Under the pieces are notes generated by a model. The model saw nothing but the letters and a program-made list of their open reading frames with translations. It made no database searches and was not told the origin of the DNA. A stretch of DNA of 64,000 nt from contig NZ_JAFCNB010000017.1 of assembly GCF_017896165.1 (NCBI RefSeq), forward strand, positions 62,001 through 126,000. Reading direction: 5' to 3'. The DNA is from Microbispora oryzae. GTDB lineage: Bacteria > Actinomycetota > Actinomycetes > Streptosporangiales > Streptosporangiaceae. Each line of letters begins with the position of its first letter. The stretch's first letter is position 1. The translations under genes were made by a program, and so were the position numbers. This document shows positions 9,646 to 18,210 of this stretch, in pieces.

Positions 9646-10416
9646 TCAGTACCAGCCGGTGGCCTGGGAGTGCGCCCACGCGCCGCACGGGGACTTGTAC
9701 CGGCCGGCGATGTACCCGAGACCCCACTTGATCTGCGTCGCCGCGCTGCTCTGCCAGTCGGAGCCCGCGGAGGCCATCTTGCTGCCAGGAAGGGCCTGCG
9801 GGATGCCGTAGGCGCCGCTGTAGCGGTTCATCGCCCGCTCGTTCCAGTGGCTCTCCCGGTCCCAGAGCTTCTCCAGGCAGCCCCACTCGTCGCTCCACCC
9901 ACGAGCCGCGGCCATCTCCTTGCCCAGCGCCTTGTTGCTCCCCGGGTTGGGAGTGGATCCGGGAGGGAAGGCGGCGGGATTGAACCCGTTACCGCCCGGG
10001 GCCGTCTTGACGATCTTTACGGGGTCGAGCTTCTTGAGCCCGTGGCGGGTGTCCTTGATCTTGTCCGCCCGGTACGCCTGCACGGCGTGCGCCTTGAGTG
10101 CGTCCTCTTCCGGGTTGGGCACGCTCGGATCGAGCGCGAGCAGGTCGTTGAGCTCGATCGGCTTCCGGGGTTCCTGACCGTTCTGGATGGCGGTGCGCAC
10201 CACGAAGGCCGTGCCCGCGGAGAGGACCGCCAGGGTCACCCCGATGCCGGCCACCCGCTTGGGGGTCAGCCACCCGCGCTTGCGCGGCGGCTCCTCGCCC
10301 CAGCCGGACGGCGGCTCGTCGCCGCCGCGCCGGGGCGGCCGGTCGTCGCCACGGCGCGAACGCGACCGGGAGCGGGACGAAGAGGCGCGATCCCTCAGCT
10401 GCTGACCAGAGCTCAC
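9646..10416 (-). CDS. Membrane-anchored lytic transglycosylase (SLT-like)
   Basis: The 256-residue protein starts with a charged Arg/Ser-rich cytosolic tail, has one membrane helix (about residues 50-70, VAGIGVTLAVLSAGTAFVV), and ends with an extracellular lysozyme-fold domain: CLEKLWDRESHWNERAMN holds the catalytic Glu of the ES motif, followed by GAYGIPQALPG and a terminal WAHSQATGWY. Such actinobacterial enzymes cleave peptidoglycan during growth or resuscitation. The GTG start has no clear ribosome site. The upstream region, shared with the divergent response regulator, contains a Crp-consensus site; rpf-type wall lytic genes in relatives are Crp/GlxR targets. Confidence 0.85.
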   Translation of the reverse strand: MSSGQQLRDRASSSRSRSRSRRGDDRPPRRGGDEPPSGWGEEPPRKRGWLTPKRVAGIGVTLAVLSAGTAFVVRTAIQNGQEPRKPIELNDLLALDPSVPNPEEDALKAHAVQAYRADKIKDTRHGLKKLDPVKIVKTAPGGNGFNPAAFPPGSTPNPGSNKALGKEMAAARGWSDEWGCLEKLWDRESHWNERAMNRYSGAYGIPQALPGSKMASAGSDWQSSAATQIKWGLGYIAGRYKSPCGAWAHSQATGWY

Positions 10417-10471
10417 GGCTCATGAGCTTGCCGTGACTTGGGGGGTGGTACGCAAGCCATTCGTGAAGGTC

Positions 10472-10502
10472 GGTTGGCCATTACTTGACCAAACGGCCAA
10501 CC
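10472..10502. repeat. 8-bp inverted repeat between the lytic enzyme and response regulator genes
   Basis: GGTTGGCC (10472-10479) and GGCCAACC (10495-10502) are perfect inverted arms with a 15-base spacer. It lies ~60 bases before the lytic transglycosylase start and could be an operator or a hairpin in its leader. No ydaO-type riboswitch core was seen here. Confidence 0.45.
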
Positions 10503-10522
10503 ACGAGCGGTTTCTTGGTGGA

Positions 10523-10538
10523 TGTGACGTTGGTCACA
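10523..10538. promoter_or_regulatory. Crp/GlxR consensus site
   Basis: TGTGACGTTGGTCACA is a perfect match to TGTGA-N6-TCACA. It lies in the 216-base divergent region, ~115 bases from the lytic transglycosylase start and ~95 bases from the response regulator start. Crp-family control of wall hydrolases is established in mycobacteria and corynebacteria; here it is a sequence prediction. Confidence 0.65.
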
Positions 10539-10620
10539 CTTAGTCCGGCGATGTGGCCCGGTATGCCGCAGAGCTCGCACCGTTCGGCGCTCGTGTATAC
10601 GGACTTAGCCGTAAACGACC

Positions 10621-10626
10621 CATAAT
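10621..10626 (+). promoter_or_regulatory. -10 element of a probable leaderless transcript
   Basis: CATAAT lies exactly six bases before the ATG of the response regulator, with no ribosome-binding sequence. This TANNNT-like spacing is the usual signature of leaderless mRNAs in actinobacteria. Confidence 0.5.
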
Positions 10627-10632
10627 GACCAG

Positions 10633-11307
10633 ATGGCAGGGATCCTCCTGGTCGAAGACGACCCCTCGGTACGGGCCGGGCTTGAGCTCGCCCTCACCCG
10701 GCAGGGCCATGCCGTCACCTCGTACGCCACCGGCGAGGAGGCGCTCGACCACGTCAGGTCACGACGTCCCGAGATCGTCATCCTGGACGTCATGCTCCCG
10801 GGCATCGACGGCGTGGAGGTGTGCCGCCGCATCCGCAGGATGGACCCGCTGCCGATCATCCTGCTCACCGCCAGAGGCGACGACCTCGACGTGGTGGTGG
10901 GCCTGGAGGCCGGCGCCGACGACTACGTGGTCAAGCCCGTCGAGCCCCGCGTGCTCGACGCCCGCATCCGCGCGGTACTGCGCCGGCTGGAGTCGGCCCC
11001 GCCGGACCGCCTCTCCTTCGGCGAGCTGGTGATCGACCGCGGCGCGCTCAAGGTCACCCTGGCCGGGCGGGAGGTCCATCTCACGCCCACGGAGCTGCGG
11101 CTGCTGCTCGAGCTGATCCGCCACCCGGGGCAGGTGCTCAACCGGCGCCAGTTGCTGCGCGCCGTCTGGGACCACACCCACGTGTCCGACTCGCGGCTGG
11201 TGGACACCTGTGTGCAGCGGATCCGCGCCAAGATCGAGCCGGTGCCCGCCGACCCCGTCTACATCCACACCGTGCGCGGCTTCGGATACCGCTTCAACCC
11301 GCCATGA
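10633..11307 (+). CDS. OmpR-family response regulator
   Basis: The 224-residue protein has a receiver domain (acidic pair ED at 8-9, phospho-acceptor Asp52 in ILDVMLPGIDG, and Lys near 101 in DDYVVKPVE) and a winged-helix DNA-binding domain ending in VRGFGYRFNPP. It is a full-length OmpR/PhoB regulator. Its stop overlaps the kinase start in an ATGA, so the two are translationally coupled. The layout regulator-kinase-lipoprotein recalls envelope-stress systems such as CseBC, but the sensor differs, so no name is assigned. Confidence 0.92.
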   Translation: MAGILLVEDDPSVRAGLELALTRQGHAVTSYATGEEALDHVRSRRPEIVILDVMLPGIDGVEVCRRIRRMDPLPIILLTARGDDLDVVVGLEAGADDYVVKPVEPRVLDARIRAVLRRLESAPPDRLSFGELVIDRGALKVTLAGREVHLTPTELRLLLELIRHPGQVLNRRQLLRAVWDHTHVSDSRLVDTCVQRIRAKIEPVPADPVYIHTVRGFGYRFNPP

Positions 11308-12734
11308 CCTGGGTGCCCACCGGGCTCCGTGCCCGGCTGGTGGTCGCCTTCACCCTGGTGGCCGTCACCGCCTCCGCGATGGTCGCCGTACTCGGATACC
11401 AGCTGGTGCGCCGCGAGCTCCTCGACCGGGTCGAGCGCGGGGCGGTCACCGACGTGCGCGAGACGCTGTCGAAGATCACGCTGCCGGTCGGCGTGGGCGA
11501 CGTGGTCTGGCCCAGCGACACGACCGTGACCGACGAGGACCTGGGCGCGCTTGTGGGCGCCCTCGAAGCGCCGGAGCGAGCGGTGATCGTCACGTACGGC
11601 GATCTGCGGGAGACCAGCTTCGGAGCCCGGTTCACCATGTCGGACGTGCCCGACCAGCTCCGCTGGCAGGCCGCGCAGCGGCTCGTCTACCAGCGGCTGC
11701 GGTTCAAGGATCAGCCCTGGCTGCTCATCGCCGCGCAGATCCAGCGGACCGGCTACGAGGGGGTCCCCCGGCCCACCGGGCTGACGGCATACGTGTTCCT
11801 CCCCCTCCGCGACGAGGAGAGGGTGCTGTCACGGCTGCTGACCGCCCTGCTCCAGGCGGGTGTCATCACCCTGACGATCGCCCTCACGGTGGCCCTGCTG
11901 TCGGCCCGGCGGGTGCTGCTGCCCGTACGCAGACTGGGGGCGGCCGCCCGCGCGCTCGGCTCCGGCGACCTGAACGTGCGGCTGCCCGTACGGGGACGCG
12001 ACGAGCTGGCCGAGCTGACCGCCACCTTCAACGAGACCGCCGCGGCGCTGGAGGACACGGTCGGCGAGCTCAGGACGCTGGAGTCGATGTCACGGCGGTT
12101 CGTCGCCGACGTCTCCCACGAGCTGCGCACCCCGCTGACCGCGATGACCGCGGTGACCGACATGCTCGCGGAGGACGCCGAGAAGCTGCCCGACGACGCC
12201 GGGCAGGCGATGCGGATCGTGGTGCGGGAGATCGACCGGCTGCGCGTCCTGGTGGAGCACCTGATCGAGATCAGCCGCTTCGACGCCGGAGCCGCCCTGC
12301 TCCGCCGGGAGACGGTCGATGTCGGCGACACCCTGGCCGACTCGCTGCAGGTGCGCGGCTGGGCCGACCAGGTCAAGCTGACCGTGCCCGTCGGGCTCGC
12401 GTTCTCCCTCGACCCGCGCCGGTTCGACGTGGTGGTCGCCAACCTCGTCGGCAACGCGCTCAGCCACGGAGCCCCGCCGGTGCTGGTGACGGCGGCGCCC
12501 ACCGCCGACGGGCTGGAGGTGATGGTGCGGGACCACGGGACCGGCATCCCCGGTCACTCCCTGCCGTACATCTTCGACCGCTTCTACAAGGCGGGCTCCG
12601 ATCGCGCCCGCAGCATGGGCAGCGGCCTGGGGCTGGCGATCGCGCGGGCCAACGCGGAGCTGCACGGCGGCAGGCTCACGGCCGAGCGCTGCGACCCCGG
12701 GACCCTCTTCCGTCTCCGGATCCCCCGCCCATGA
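11304..12734 (+). CDS. Sensor histidine kinase
   Basis: The 476-residue kinase has a first membrane helix at about 10-32, an extracellular domain of ~140 residues, a second helix at ~180-200, a HAMP linker, the dimerisation/phosphorylation helix with His272 in DVSHELRTPLTAM, and an ATPase domain with N (VANLVGNALSHG), G1 (DHGTGIPG) and G2 (GSGLGLAIARAN) boxes. It is the partner of the preceding regulator and overlaps the next gene by an ATGA. The external domain has no recognised ligand motif. Confidence 0.92.
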   Translation: MTWVPTGLRARLVVAFTLVAVTASAMVAVLGYQLVRRELLDRVERGAVTDVRETLSKITLPVGVGDVVWPSDTTVTDEDLGALVGALEAPERAVIVTYGDLRETSFGARFTMSDVPDQLRWQAAQRLVYQRLRFKDQPWLLIAAQIQRTGYEGVPRPTGLTAYVFLPLRDEERVLSRLLTALLQAGVITLTIALTVALLSARRVLLPVRRLGAAARALGSGDLNVRLPVRGRDELAELTATFNETAAALEDTVGELRTLESMSRRFVADVSHELRTPLTAMTAVTDMLAEDAEKLPDDAGQAMRIVVREIDRLRVLVEHLIEISRFDAGAALLRRETVDVGDTLADSLQVRGWADQVKLTVPVGLAFSLDPRRFDVVVANLVGNALSHGAPPVLVTAAPTADGLEVMVRDHGTGIPGHSLPYIFDRFYKAGSDRARSMGSGLGLAIARANAELHGGRLTAERCDPGTLFRLRIPRP

Positions 12735-13357
12735 CCCGCCGCGAGACGATCACCGCACGCCGCCGGGCGGCTCCACCCACAGCGCTGCCCACAGCGCTCC
12801 CCGCGGCGCTCCCCACAGCGCTGGCCGCGACCCTGGTCGTGACGCTGCTCGCGGCGCTGCTCGTCGCGTGCGGGGTCACGCCGACCCCCGTGCGCGACGG
12901 CGGGCCCGCGCCCCTCGTGACGGGGACGCCGACGATCGTGCGGGTCTATCTCCTGCGCGACGGACGGCTCCAGCCGACCACGGTCGCCGCGCAGTCGCCT
13001 CACGTCAACGACGTCATGGCGGCGCTGTTCAAGGCGCGCGCCCGGCCGGGCAGCGGCATGTCGACGGCACTGGCCGGGCTCACCCCGAGCCAGGTGCAGC
13101 TCGTCCGGTACGCGCCGGGGGCGGGCACCCGCAACGACCCGGACAACACGCTCAGCCTGCGCATGCGCCTGTTCGTGAGCGGGTGGCGGCTCACCCGCCT
13201 GGCGATGGCCCAGATCACCTGTACGGCCCGGCTCCGGCCGGAGGTGTGGGCCGTGGAGATCGCGGACGCCACTCCCGGCAGGACCGGACCCCTGAAGATC
13301 CACACCTGCCGGGAGTTCTGGGACCTCGCGCCCAAGGACGGGCATCTGCCGCCGTGA
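12731..13357 (+). CDS. Lipoprotein of the two-component operon
   Basis: The 208-residue protein starts with a long basic and hydrophobic signal peptide ending in the lipobox LVAC, so it should be lipidated and anchored outside the membrane. The mature part (VRVYLLRDGRLQPTTV… then ALFKARARPGSGMSTAL) resembles the GerMN-like module found in LpqB-type lipoproteins. It is translationally coupled to the kinase, suggesting that it modulates sensing. The signal peptide contains a four-fold Pro-Thr-Ala-Leu-like repeat from a 12-bp DNA repeat, which makes the n-region unusually long. Confidence 0.7.
   Translation: MTRRETITARRRAAPPTALPTALPAALPTALAATLVVTLLAALLVACGVTPTPVRDGGPAPLVTGTPTIVRVYLLRDGRLQPTTVAAQSPHVNDVMAALFKARARPGSGMSTALAGLTPSQVQLVRYAPGAGTRNDPDNTLSLRMRLFVSGWRLTRLAMAQITCTARLRPEVWAVEIADATPGRTGPLKIHTCREFWDLAPKDGHLPP
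12776..12823 (+). repeat. 4 x 12-bp in-frame tandem repeat in a signal peptide
   Basis: Units close to CCCACAGCGCTG repeat four times and encode PTAL/PAAL quartets in the lipoprotein's signal sequence. The third unit differs at two positions. Confidence 0.75.
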
Positions 13358-13366
13358 GCGAGGGGG

Positions 13367-14677
13367 TCAGACGGCGATGTCCTCCAGCAACTCGGTCACC
13401 AGGGCGGCGATCGGCGACCGCTCCGACCTGGTCAGCGTGATGTGCGCGAACAGCGGGTGGCCCTTGAGCTTCTCGACGACCGCCACCACGCCGTCGTGCC
13501 GGCCGACCCGCAGGTTGTCGCGCTGGGCGACGTCGTGGGTGAGCACGACCCGGGAGTTGGCGCCGATCCGGGACAGCACGGTGAGCAGCACCCCGCGCTC
13601 AAGCGACTGGGCCTCGTCCACGATCACGAAGGCGTCGTGCAGCGAACGGCCGCGGATGTGCGTGAGCGGGAGCACCTCCAGCATGCCGCGGTCGAGCACC
13701 TCCTCGATCACCTCGGGAGTCGTGACCGCGCCGAGCGTGTCGTAGACCGCCTGGGCCCACGGGCCCATCTTGTCGTTCTCCGAGCCGGGCAGATAGCCCA
13801 GCTCCTGGCCGCCCACGGCGTACAGGGGCCGGAACACGATGATCTTGCGGTGCTGACGGCGCTCGAGCACGGCCTCCAGCCCGGCGCAGAGCGCCAGAGC
13901 CGACTTGCCCGTGCCGGCCCGGCCGCCCATCGACACGATGCCGACGTCCGGGTCCATCAGCAGGTCGAGGGCGATCCGCTGCTCCGCCGAGCGGCCGTGC
14001 AGGCCGAACACCTCGCGGTCGCCGCGGACCAGCCGCACCGACTTGTCGGGCAGCACGCGGCCGAGAGCCGAGCCCCGGGCCGACAGCAGGCGCAGCCCGG
14101 TGTGGCAGGGCAGGTCGCGAGCCTCGTCGAGATCGGCCGAGCCGGCCTCGAACAGCGTCTCCATCTCCTCCGTGGTGACCTGAAGCTCCGCCATCCCGGT
14201 CCAGCCCGACTCCACGACCATGCCGGCGCGGTACTCCTCCGCGGCCAGCCCGATGGAGGCCGCCTTGACCCGCATCGGGAGGTCCTTCGACACGAGCACC
14301 ACGTCATGCCCCTCGGCGGCGAGGTTCTGCGCGACCGTGAGGATGCGAGTGTCGTTGTCGCCCAGCCGGAAACCCGCTGGAAGGACGGATGGATCACTAT
14401 GGTTGAGCTCCACCCGGACGGTCCCGTCGCCGATCGGCAGCGGGTCGTCCAGCCGCCCGTACCGCACCCGCATGTCGTCGAGGAAGCGGAGTGCCTCGCG
14501 GGCGAAGTAGCCCAGCTCCGGGTGGTGCCGCTTGGCCTCCAACTCGGTGACGACGACGATCGGGATGACGACCTCGTGCTCCGCGAAGCGGCTCATGGCC
14601 GCTGGGTCTGCCAGCAGAACCGAGGTGTCGAGAACATAGGTGCGGTTAGCGGACGGGTTACTCGAGGACACTGCCAC
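13367..14677 (-). CDS. phoH2: PIN-PhoH2 family protein (PIN nuclease fused to PhoH ATPase)
   Basis: The 436-residue protein joins an N-terminal PIN RNase domain ([12 protein letters not shown], with acidic residues in VVTELEAKR and further D/E pairs) to a C-terminal PhoH ATPase (Walker A GRAGTGKS, Walker B VIVDEAQS). PhoH2 proteins unwind and cleave RNA, and in mycobacteria are linked to a toxin-antitoxin arrangement; no antitoxin-like gene is seen just upstream here. GTG start with a GGGGGAG ribosome site. It follows the cis-prenyltransferase in the same direction after a 246-base gap, and its 3' end nearly abuts the convergent lipoprotein gene. Confidence 0.9.
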   Translation of the reverse strand: MAVSSSNPSANRTYVLDTSVLLADPAAMSRFAEHEVVIPIVVVTELEAKRHHPELGYFAREALRFLDDMRVRYGRLDDPLPIGDGTVRVELNHSDPSVLPAGFRLGDNDTRILTVAQNLAAEGHDVVLVSKDLPMRVKAASIGLAAEEYRAGMVVESGWTGMAELQVTTEEMETLFEAGSADLDEARDLPCHTGLRLLSARGSALGRVLPDKSVRLVRGDREVFGLHGRSAEQRIALDLLMDPDVGIVSMGGRAGTGKSALALCAGLEAVLERRQHRKIIVFRPLYAVGGQELGYLPGSENDKMGPWAQAVYDTLGAVTTPEVIEEVLDRGMLEVLPLTHIRGRSLHDAFVIVDEAQSLERGVLLTVLSRIGANSRVVLTHDVAQRDNLRVGRHDGVVAVVEKLKGHPLFAHITLTRSERSPIAALVTELLEDIAV

Positions 14678-14821
14678 GCGTTCTCCCCCGGGCGCCTGAG
14701 GTGGGCGCCCTGCCTTGACTGGTGGTGAACGGACCGGGCCCGAGACTCGCCGAGGCGGACCGGGGTGCCGGCCCTCCTCGCATGGTCGTGACGCAAGGGC
14801 GGGCCCTCTCCCGAGGTAAGA

Positions 14822-14842
14822 GCCATCGATCCCCTCGATGGC
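14822..14842. terminator. Hairpin between the cis-prenyltransferase and phoH2
   Basis: GCCATCGA-TCCCC-TCGATGGC is a perfect 8-bp stem with a 5-base loop. There is no U-tract on either side, so it may be a weak terminator or a structured leader of phoH2. The rest of 14678-14923 holds the phoH2 upstream region; nothing else is recognised. Confidence 0.45.
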
Positions 14843-14923
14843 CGCTTACTTAACACGGTACGTAACGAATCCCCCGGGCCCAATACCCGAACGATGGCCG
14901 AAAGAGGCTGTTCACGAACCGTT

Positions 14924-15685
14924 TCAGGAGCCGTACCGGCGGTGACGTGCGGCGTAGGAGCGGAGTGCCCGCAGGAAGTCGACTCTGCGGAAGTCCGGCC
15001 AGTAGGCCTCGCAGAAGTAGAATTCCGAGTGGGCGCTCTGCCAGAGCAGGAATCCGGAGAGCCGCTGCTCTCCCGAGGTTCGGATGACGAGATCCGGGTC
15101 GGGCAGGCCGCGCGTGTAGAGATGCTCGGCGATGTGCTCCACATCGAGGACCTCGACAAGGTCTTCGATGCTCGCGCCCTTGCTGGCGTGCTCCTGGAGG
15201 AGGGAGCGCACCGCATCAGCGATCTCACGCCTTCCTCCATACCCAACCGCAACGTTCACAATCAGCCCTGGACGATGCGATGTGGTTTCTTTTGCGTGTT
15301 TGAGGACACGGGCCGTGTGATCGGGCAGGAGATCGAGCGAGCCCATCGGTTTGACGTGCCACCCCTGGTCGACCAGATCCTGCACCAGACCCTCGATGAC
15401 CTGCAGCAACGGATCCAGCTCGGCCTTGTCCCTGGAGAGGTTGTCGGTGGAGAGCAGCCACAGCGTCACGTAGCCGACCCCCGCCTCGCGGCACCACACC
15501 AGCAGCTCGGAGATCTTGTCGGCGCCCTTCTGGTGTCCCCGGCTGACGTCCCGCAGGCCCATGGCTCTGGCCCACCGGCGGTTGCCGTCGACGATCACCC
15601 CGACGTGCCGGGGGATCTGGTCGGAGGACAGTTTGCGCTCAAGCCTGCGCTCGTACAGCTTGTACACGAGGTCGCGCACGCTCAT
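14924..15685 (-). CDS. Isoprenyl transferase (cis-prenyltransferase, UppS family)
   Basis: The 253-residue enzyme has the family's signature: the catalytic VDGNRRWA box (Asp33, Gly34, Asn35), the LLSTDNLSR segment, and the C-terminal RTSGEQRLSGFLLWQSAHSE with the substrate-binding RTSGE. Such enzymes condense isopentenyl diphosphate in cis; short actinobacterial members make (Z)-farnesyl diphosphate and longer-product members make the decaprenyl carrier lipid for wall synthesis. Which product is made cannot be told from the sequence. Linkage to phoH2 is seen in other actinobacteria. Confidence 0.9.
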   Translation of the reverse strand: MSVRDLVYKLYERRLERKLSSDQIPRHVGVIVDGNRRWARAMGLRDVSRGHQKGADKISELLVWCREAGVGYVTLWLLSTDNLSRDKAELDPLLQVIEGLVQDLVDQGWHVKPMGSLDLLPDHTARVLKHAKETTSHRPGLIVNVAVGYGGRREIADAVRSLLQEHASKGASIEDLVEVLDVEHIAEHLYTRGLPDPDLVIRTSGEQRLSGFLLWQSAHSEFYFCEAYWPDFRRVDFLRALRSYAARHRRYGS

Positions 15686-15830
15686 GCTGCCCTCTTCTCA
15701 ACGACCGGTGGTGCTCGATCCAGCCAATTATCGCGGCCCCGGCGGCCTGCCCGGCGCGTCACCGGACTTTTCCGCCCTGGCACGACAAGAGGAAGTGGTC
15801 GTCCGGAATGCGGGGGTCACAGCCTGGACG

Positions 15831-16181
15831 TCACCTGAGGCCCCGGTCGTCCAGCCAGCGGGCGAACGCCTCCGCGTCGGCCCGCGACCCTCCCTCCGGC
15901 CGGGGCCGGCCCTCGCCGTACGCGGCGAACGTCCGGCCGAAGGCGGCCCCGAGCTCCCGGGCCAGGCCCGGCATGACGCGGGCGACGGACCCGGCCCGCT
16001 TGGCCAGCAGGCTCCTGGCCTCGATCGCGATCCGGCCGGCGTCGAACCCGGCCGGGACGGGGCCCCCGGCGAGCAGGGCGGCGAGCAGCCCCCTCTGCGC
16101 GGCCGCGAGAGCCTCCCTGGCCGCCTCCGGCCCCTGGGAGGGCACTGTGACCGGCTCCCGGCCCGCGAGCGCGTCAGGCAC
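15831..16181 (-). CDS. Small partner protein downstream of the MNIO enzyme
   Basis: A 116-residue, Ala/Arg-rich, predicted all-helical protein without cysteines or membrane segments. Its GTG start lies inside the end of the MNIO gene (8-base overlap), so it is translationally coupled. Landmarks are [17 protein letters not shown], a [14 protein letters not shown] helix and the C-terminal [10 protein letters not shown]. Similar small domains are, to my recollection, found next to or fused with DUF692 proteins in Streptomyces (SCO6045-like), which suits a substrate-recognition or scaffolding partner. No function is established. Confidence 0.6.
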   Translation of the reverse strand: MPDALAGREPVTVPSQGPEAAREALAAAQRGLLAALLAGGPVPAGFDAGRIAIEARSLLAKRAGSVARVMPGLARELGAAFGRTFAAYGEGRPRPEGGSRADAEAFARWLDDRGLR

Positions 16182-16980
16182 GCGCCATCGCCTCCCTGAT
16201 CCGGCCCAGCTCCCCGTCGAGCGCGCGGTCGCTCGGGTAGGCGTCGTCCCATTCGAGCAGCACGCCCGGCGGCGCGGCGCGGGCGCACAGCTCCGCCAGG
16301 AGGTCGAGCACGTCGTCCGGTGGGGACGCCGTGTGGGTGTCGTGCCAGATCCCGTCGTGGGCGTGTCCGCCCGCCACGTGGACGTACGCGACCCGGTCGA
16401 GCGGCAGGGCGTCGAGCGCGGCCCGCGCGTCGAGCCCCAGATTGACCTGGTTCGTGTAGAGGTTGGCGACGTCGATCAGCAGCCCGACCCCGGTGCGCTC
16501 CACCAGCTCGGCGAGAAATTGGGCCTCGGTCAGCTCGTCGTCCGGCCAGCCGAACAGCGCGGCGACGTTCTCCAGCGCGAGCGGCACGGGGAGCGACTCC
16601 TGCGCGATCCGGACGTTCTCCACGATGACCTCCAGGGCGTCGCGGGTGCGCGGGACGGGCAGCAGATGGCCGGACTCCATGCCCCCGCCCCGCACGAACG
16701 CCAGGTGCTCGCTGACGAGCGGGGCGCCGAGAGCCTCCGCGCAGCCGGCCAGGTGACCGAGACGCCGCGTGTCGGGCCGGTCGGCGCCGCCGACGCCGAG
16801 ACCCACGCCGTGGGGCACCACGGGCACTCCGCGCCCGCGCAGCACGGACAGCGACTCGGGCAGCCGGGCGGGCGTCACGTTCTCCGCGATCACCTCCACG
16901 AAGCCCACGCCGGGGAGCCGTTCCACCGTGAGGTCGATCTCCGGCCGCCAGCCGATGCCGACCCCGAGCTCAGCCGCCAC
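16174..16980 (-). CDS. DUF692/MNIO family multinuclear iron oxidative enzyme
   Basis: The 268-residue TIM-barrel protein carries the metal-ligand pattern of MNIO enzymes: His57 (VPHGVGLG), Glu91-His92 (SEHLAF), Glu137-Asn138 (LENV), Asp170/Asn173 (DVANLY), His201 and His206 (HVAGGH), Asp214-x-His216, and Glu243 (LLEWDD). Family members (MbnB, TglH and bufferin-type enzymes) oxidise cysteines or other residues of ribosomal peptides with a di- or tri-iron centre. The GTG start is chosen because GGAGG lies 5 bases upstream and the barrel's first strand begins at once; it overlaps the Cys-rich gene by 11 bases. The enzyme is thus coupled to a plausible substrate upstream and a small partner downstream. 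Confidence 0.88.
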   Translation of the reverse strand: MAAELGVGIGWRPEIDLTVERLPGVGFVEVIAENVTPARLPESLSVLRGRGVPVVPHGVGLGVGGADRPDTRRLGHLAGCAEALGAPLVSEHLAFVRGGGMESGHLLPVPRTRDALEVIVENVRIAQESLPVPLALENVAALFGWPDDELTEAQFLAELVERTGVGLLIDVANLYTNQVNLGLDARAALDALPLDRVAYVHVAGGHAHDGIWHDTHTASPPDDVLDLLAELCARAAPPGVLLEWDDAYPSDRALDGELGRIREAMARA

Positions 16981-18010
16981 CGCAGCCTCCACCGCAGCCA
17001 CCTCCACCACAGCCGCTCGACCCGCAACTACTTGAGCCGCAACTACTCGACCCGCAACTGCTTGAACCGCAGCTCGAATGACCGCCCGAGTGGCCGCCGG
17101 AGTCTCCGTGGTGAGACGACCCGTGCGACGACCCGTGATCGCTGTGGCCGCCGCCGATCGGAGCGCCGCCGCACGATCCGGAGGCGCACGACGAATGCGA
17201 CCCGTGCCGCCGCATGTCCTCGTGGGCGATCTCCGCGGCCACACTCCTGTCACCGAACTGGTCGAGGCCGTAGAGGGCCACCGCGCCGGTCATCGCGGCG
17301 AAGGCGGCGTCGTCCGCGGCGACGGCGCCGGCGACGCGGGGCTGCCTGATCCGGGCCTGCCGCAGCGCGCCCAGCCCCGTCCGGGTGAGCGGGTCGCGCA
17401 GCGCGAGCGCGTGGCGCGAGCGGGTGATCAGGCCGTACAGACCGGCGACGGCGGCGATCACCGGCGCCAGTATGGACGCGGCGCTCCACGGGACGGCTCC
17501 CGCCGCCGGGATCACGATGGCGGCGGCCTCGATCACGAAGCAGAGCACCAGATGGCCGCTCAGCCGCGTCACGAGCCGCCGGGGCATCTCCAGCGAGCCG
17601 TCGGGCAGCAGGAATCCCTGCCCGACGAGCCGGTTCTTCAGCCCGGCCAGCGCGATGCCGTCCCCGATCTCGTGCCTGATCTCACCGGACGTCCGCCCGC
17701 CGGGCACGGCCACCAGATCGAGGACGGCCTGCTCGACCGAGTAGTGGGAGGATGCGGGCGCGCCCGCGACGGCGGTCACCCGCCCCCCGCGGGAGACCCG
17801 GATCCAGTCGCGCGCGGCCAGCGCGGCGATGGCCGTGTTGACCACCCGGCGCGGACCGCCCGCGAGATAGGCCAGCTCGTAGTGATCGAGATCACCCCGG
17901 GCGACGGACGGCGCCAAGCGGATCCTGCGGTCCTCCCGGTTGAGCGCGGACGCCGTCGCACCGACCAGCACGGCCGCGACCAGCGCGGCGAAGAGCAGCG
18001 CGAACTCCAT
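16970..18010 (-). CDS. TIGR04222-like membrane protein with Cys/Gly/Ser-rich tail (putative MNIO substrate)
   Basis: The 346-residue protein has an N-terminal membrane helix (about 1-22), a soluble segment with a winged-helix-like region, two central membrane helices (about 155-200), a cytosolic stretch, and a ~75-residue tail made almost wholly of Gly, Ser, His and Cys. The tail holds nine cysteines, six within CGSSS-like pentapeptide repeats and CGGG units at the very end. The layout matches my recollection of the TIGR04222 family. AGGAGG precedes the ATG. The gene overlaps the MNIO gene by 11 bases. That a modifying enzyme acts on the tail cysteines is an inference from this coupling. Confidence 0.75.
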   Translation of the reverse strand: MEFALLFAALVAAVLVGATASALNREDRRIRLAPSVARGDLDHYELAYLAGGPRRVVNTAIAALAARDWIRVSRGGRVTAVAGAPASSHYSVEQAVLDLVAVPGGRTSGEIRHEIGDGIALAGLKNRLVGQGFLLPDGSLEMPRRLVTRLSGHLVLCFVIEAAAIVIPAAGAVPWSAASILAPVIAAVAGLYGLITRSRHALALRDPLTRTGLGALRQARIRQPRVAGAVAADDAAFAAMTGAVALYGLDQFGDRSVAAEIAHEDMRRHGSHSSCASGSCGGAPIGGGHSDHGSSHGSSHHGDSGGHSGGHSSCGSSSCGSSSCGSSSCGSSGCGGGGCGGGCGGG

Positions 18011-18122
18011 GTGATCCCTCCTGGGGGGAAGGAGGGGGGCGCCCCGCTGCCGGCCGGTGTCGTACGGCTCGCGCCCCGTCTATCCGCTAGACGAAGCAAC
18101 CGGGGAGAAAGTTCACACCGTC

Positions 18123-18139
18123 AGATCACACCCTGATCT
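18123..18139. repeat. 6-bp inverted repeat upstream of the Cys-rich membrane protein gene
   Basis: AGATCA-CACCC-TGATCT at 18123-18139 is a perfect 6+6 inverted repeat with a 5-base spacer, ~113 bases before the start of the operon. It could be an operator or the loop of a pckG terminator. Confidence 0.4.
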
Positions 18140-18189
18140 CACAGCGCCGGCTCACAGCGCCGGCTCACAGCGCCGGGTCACAGCGCCGG
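18138..18189. repeat. 4 x 13-bp tandem repeat downstream of pckG
   Basis: CTCACAGCGCCGG is repeated four times head to tail; only the first base of the fourth copy differs. The array lies just after the pckG stop codon and before the Cys-rich operon. It is non-coding and may act in pckG transcript ending. Confidence 0.85.
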
Positions 18190-18210
18190 GGCGTTGGCCT
18201 GCTCACATGA

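Noticed and set aside
10417-10632. Possible ydaO (cyclic di-AMP) riboswitch before the lytic transglycosylase
   Set aside because: Such switches precede many actinobacterial wall lytic genes, but the conserved core segments are absent here; only an 8-bp inverted repeat and a Crp site are seen.
18138-18189. CRISPR-like array
   Set aside because: Four 13-bp units without spacers and no cas genes; it is a simple tandem repeat.
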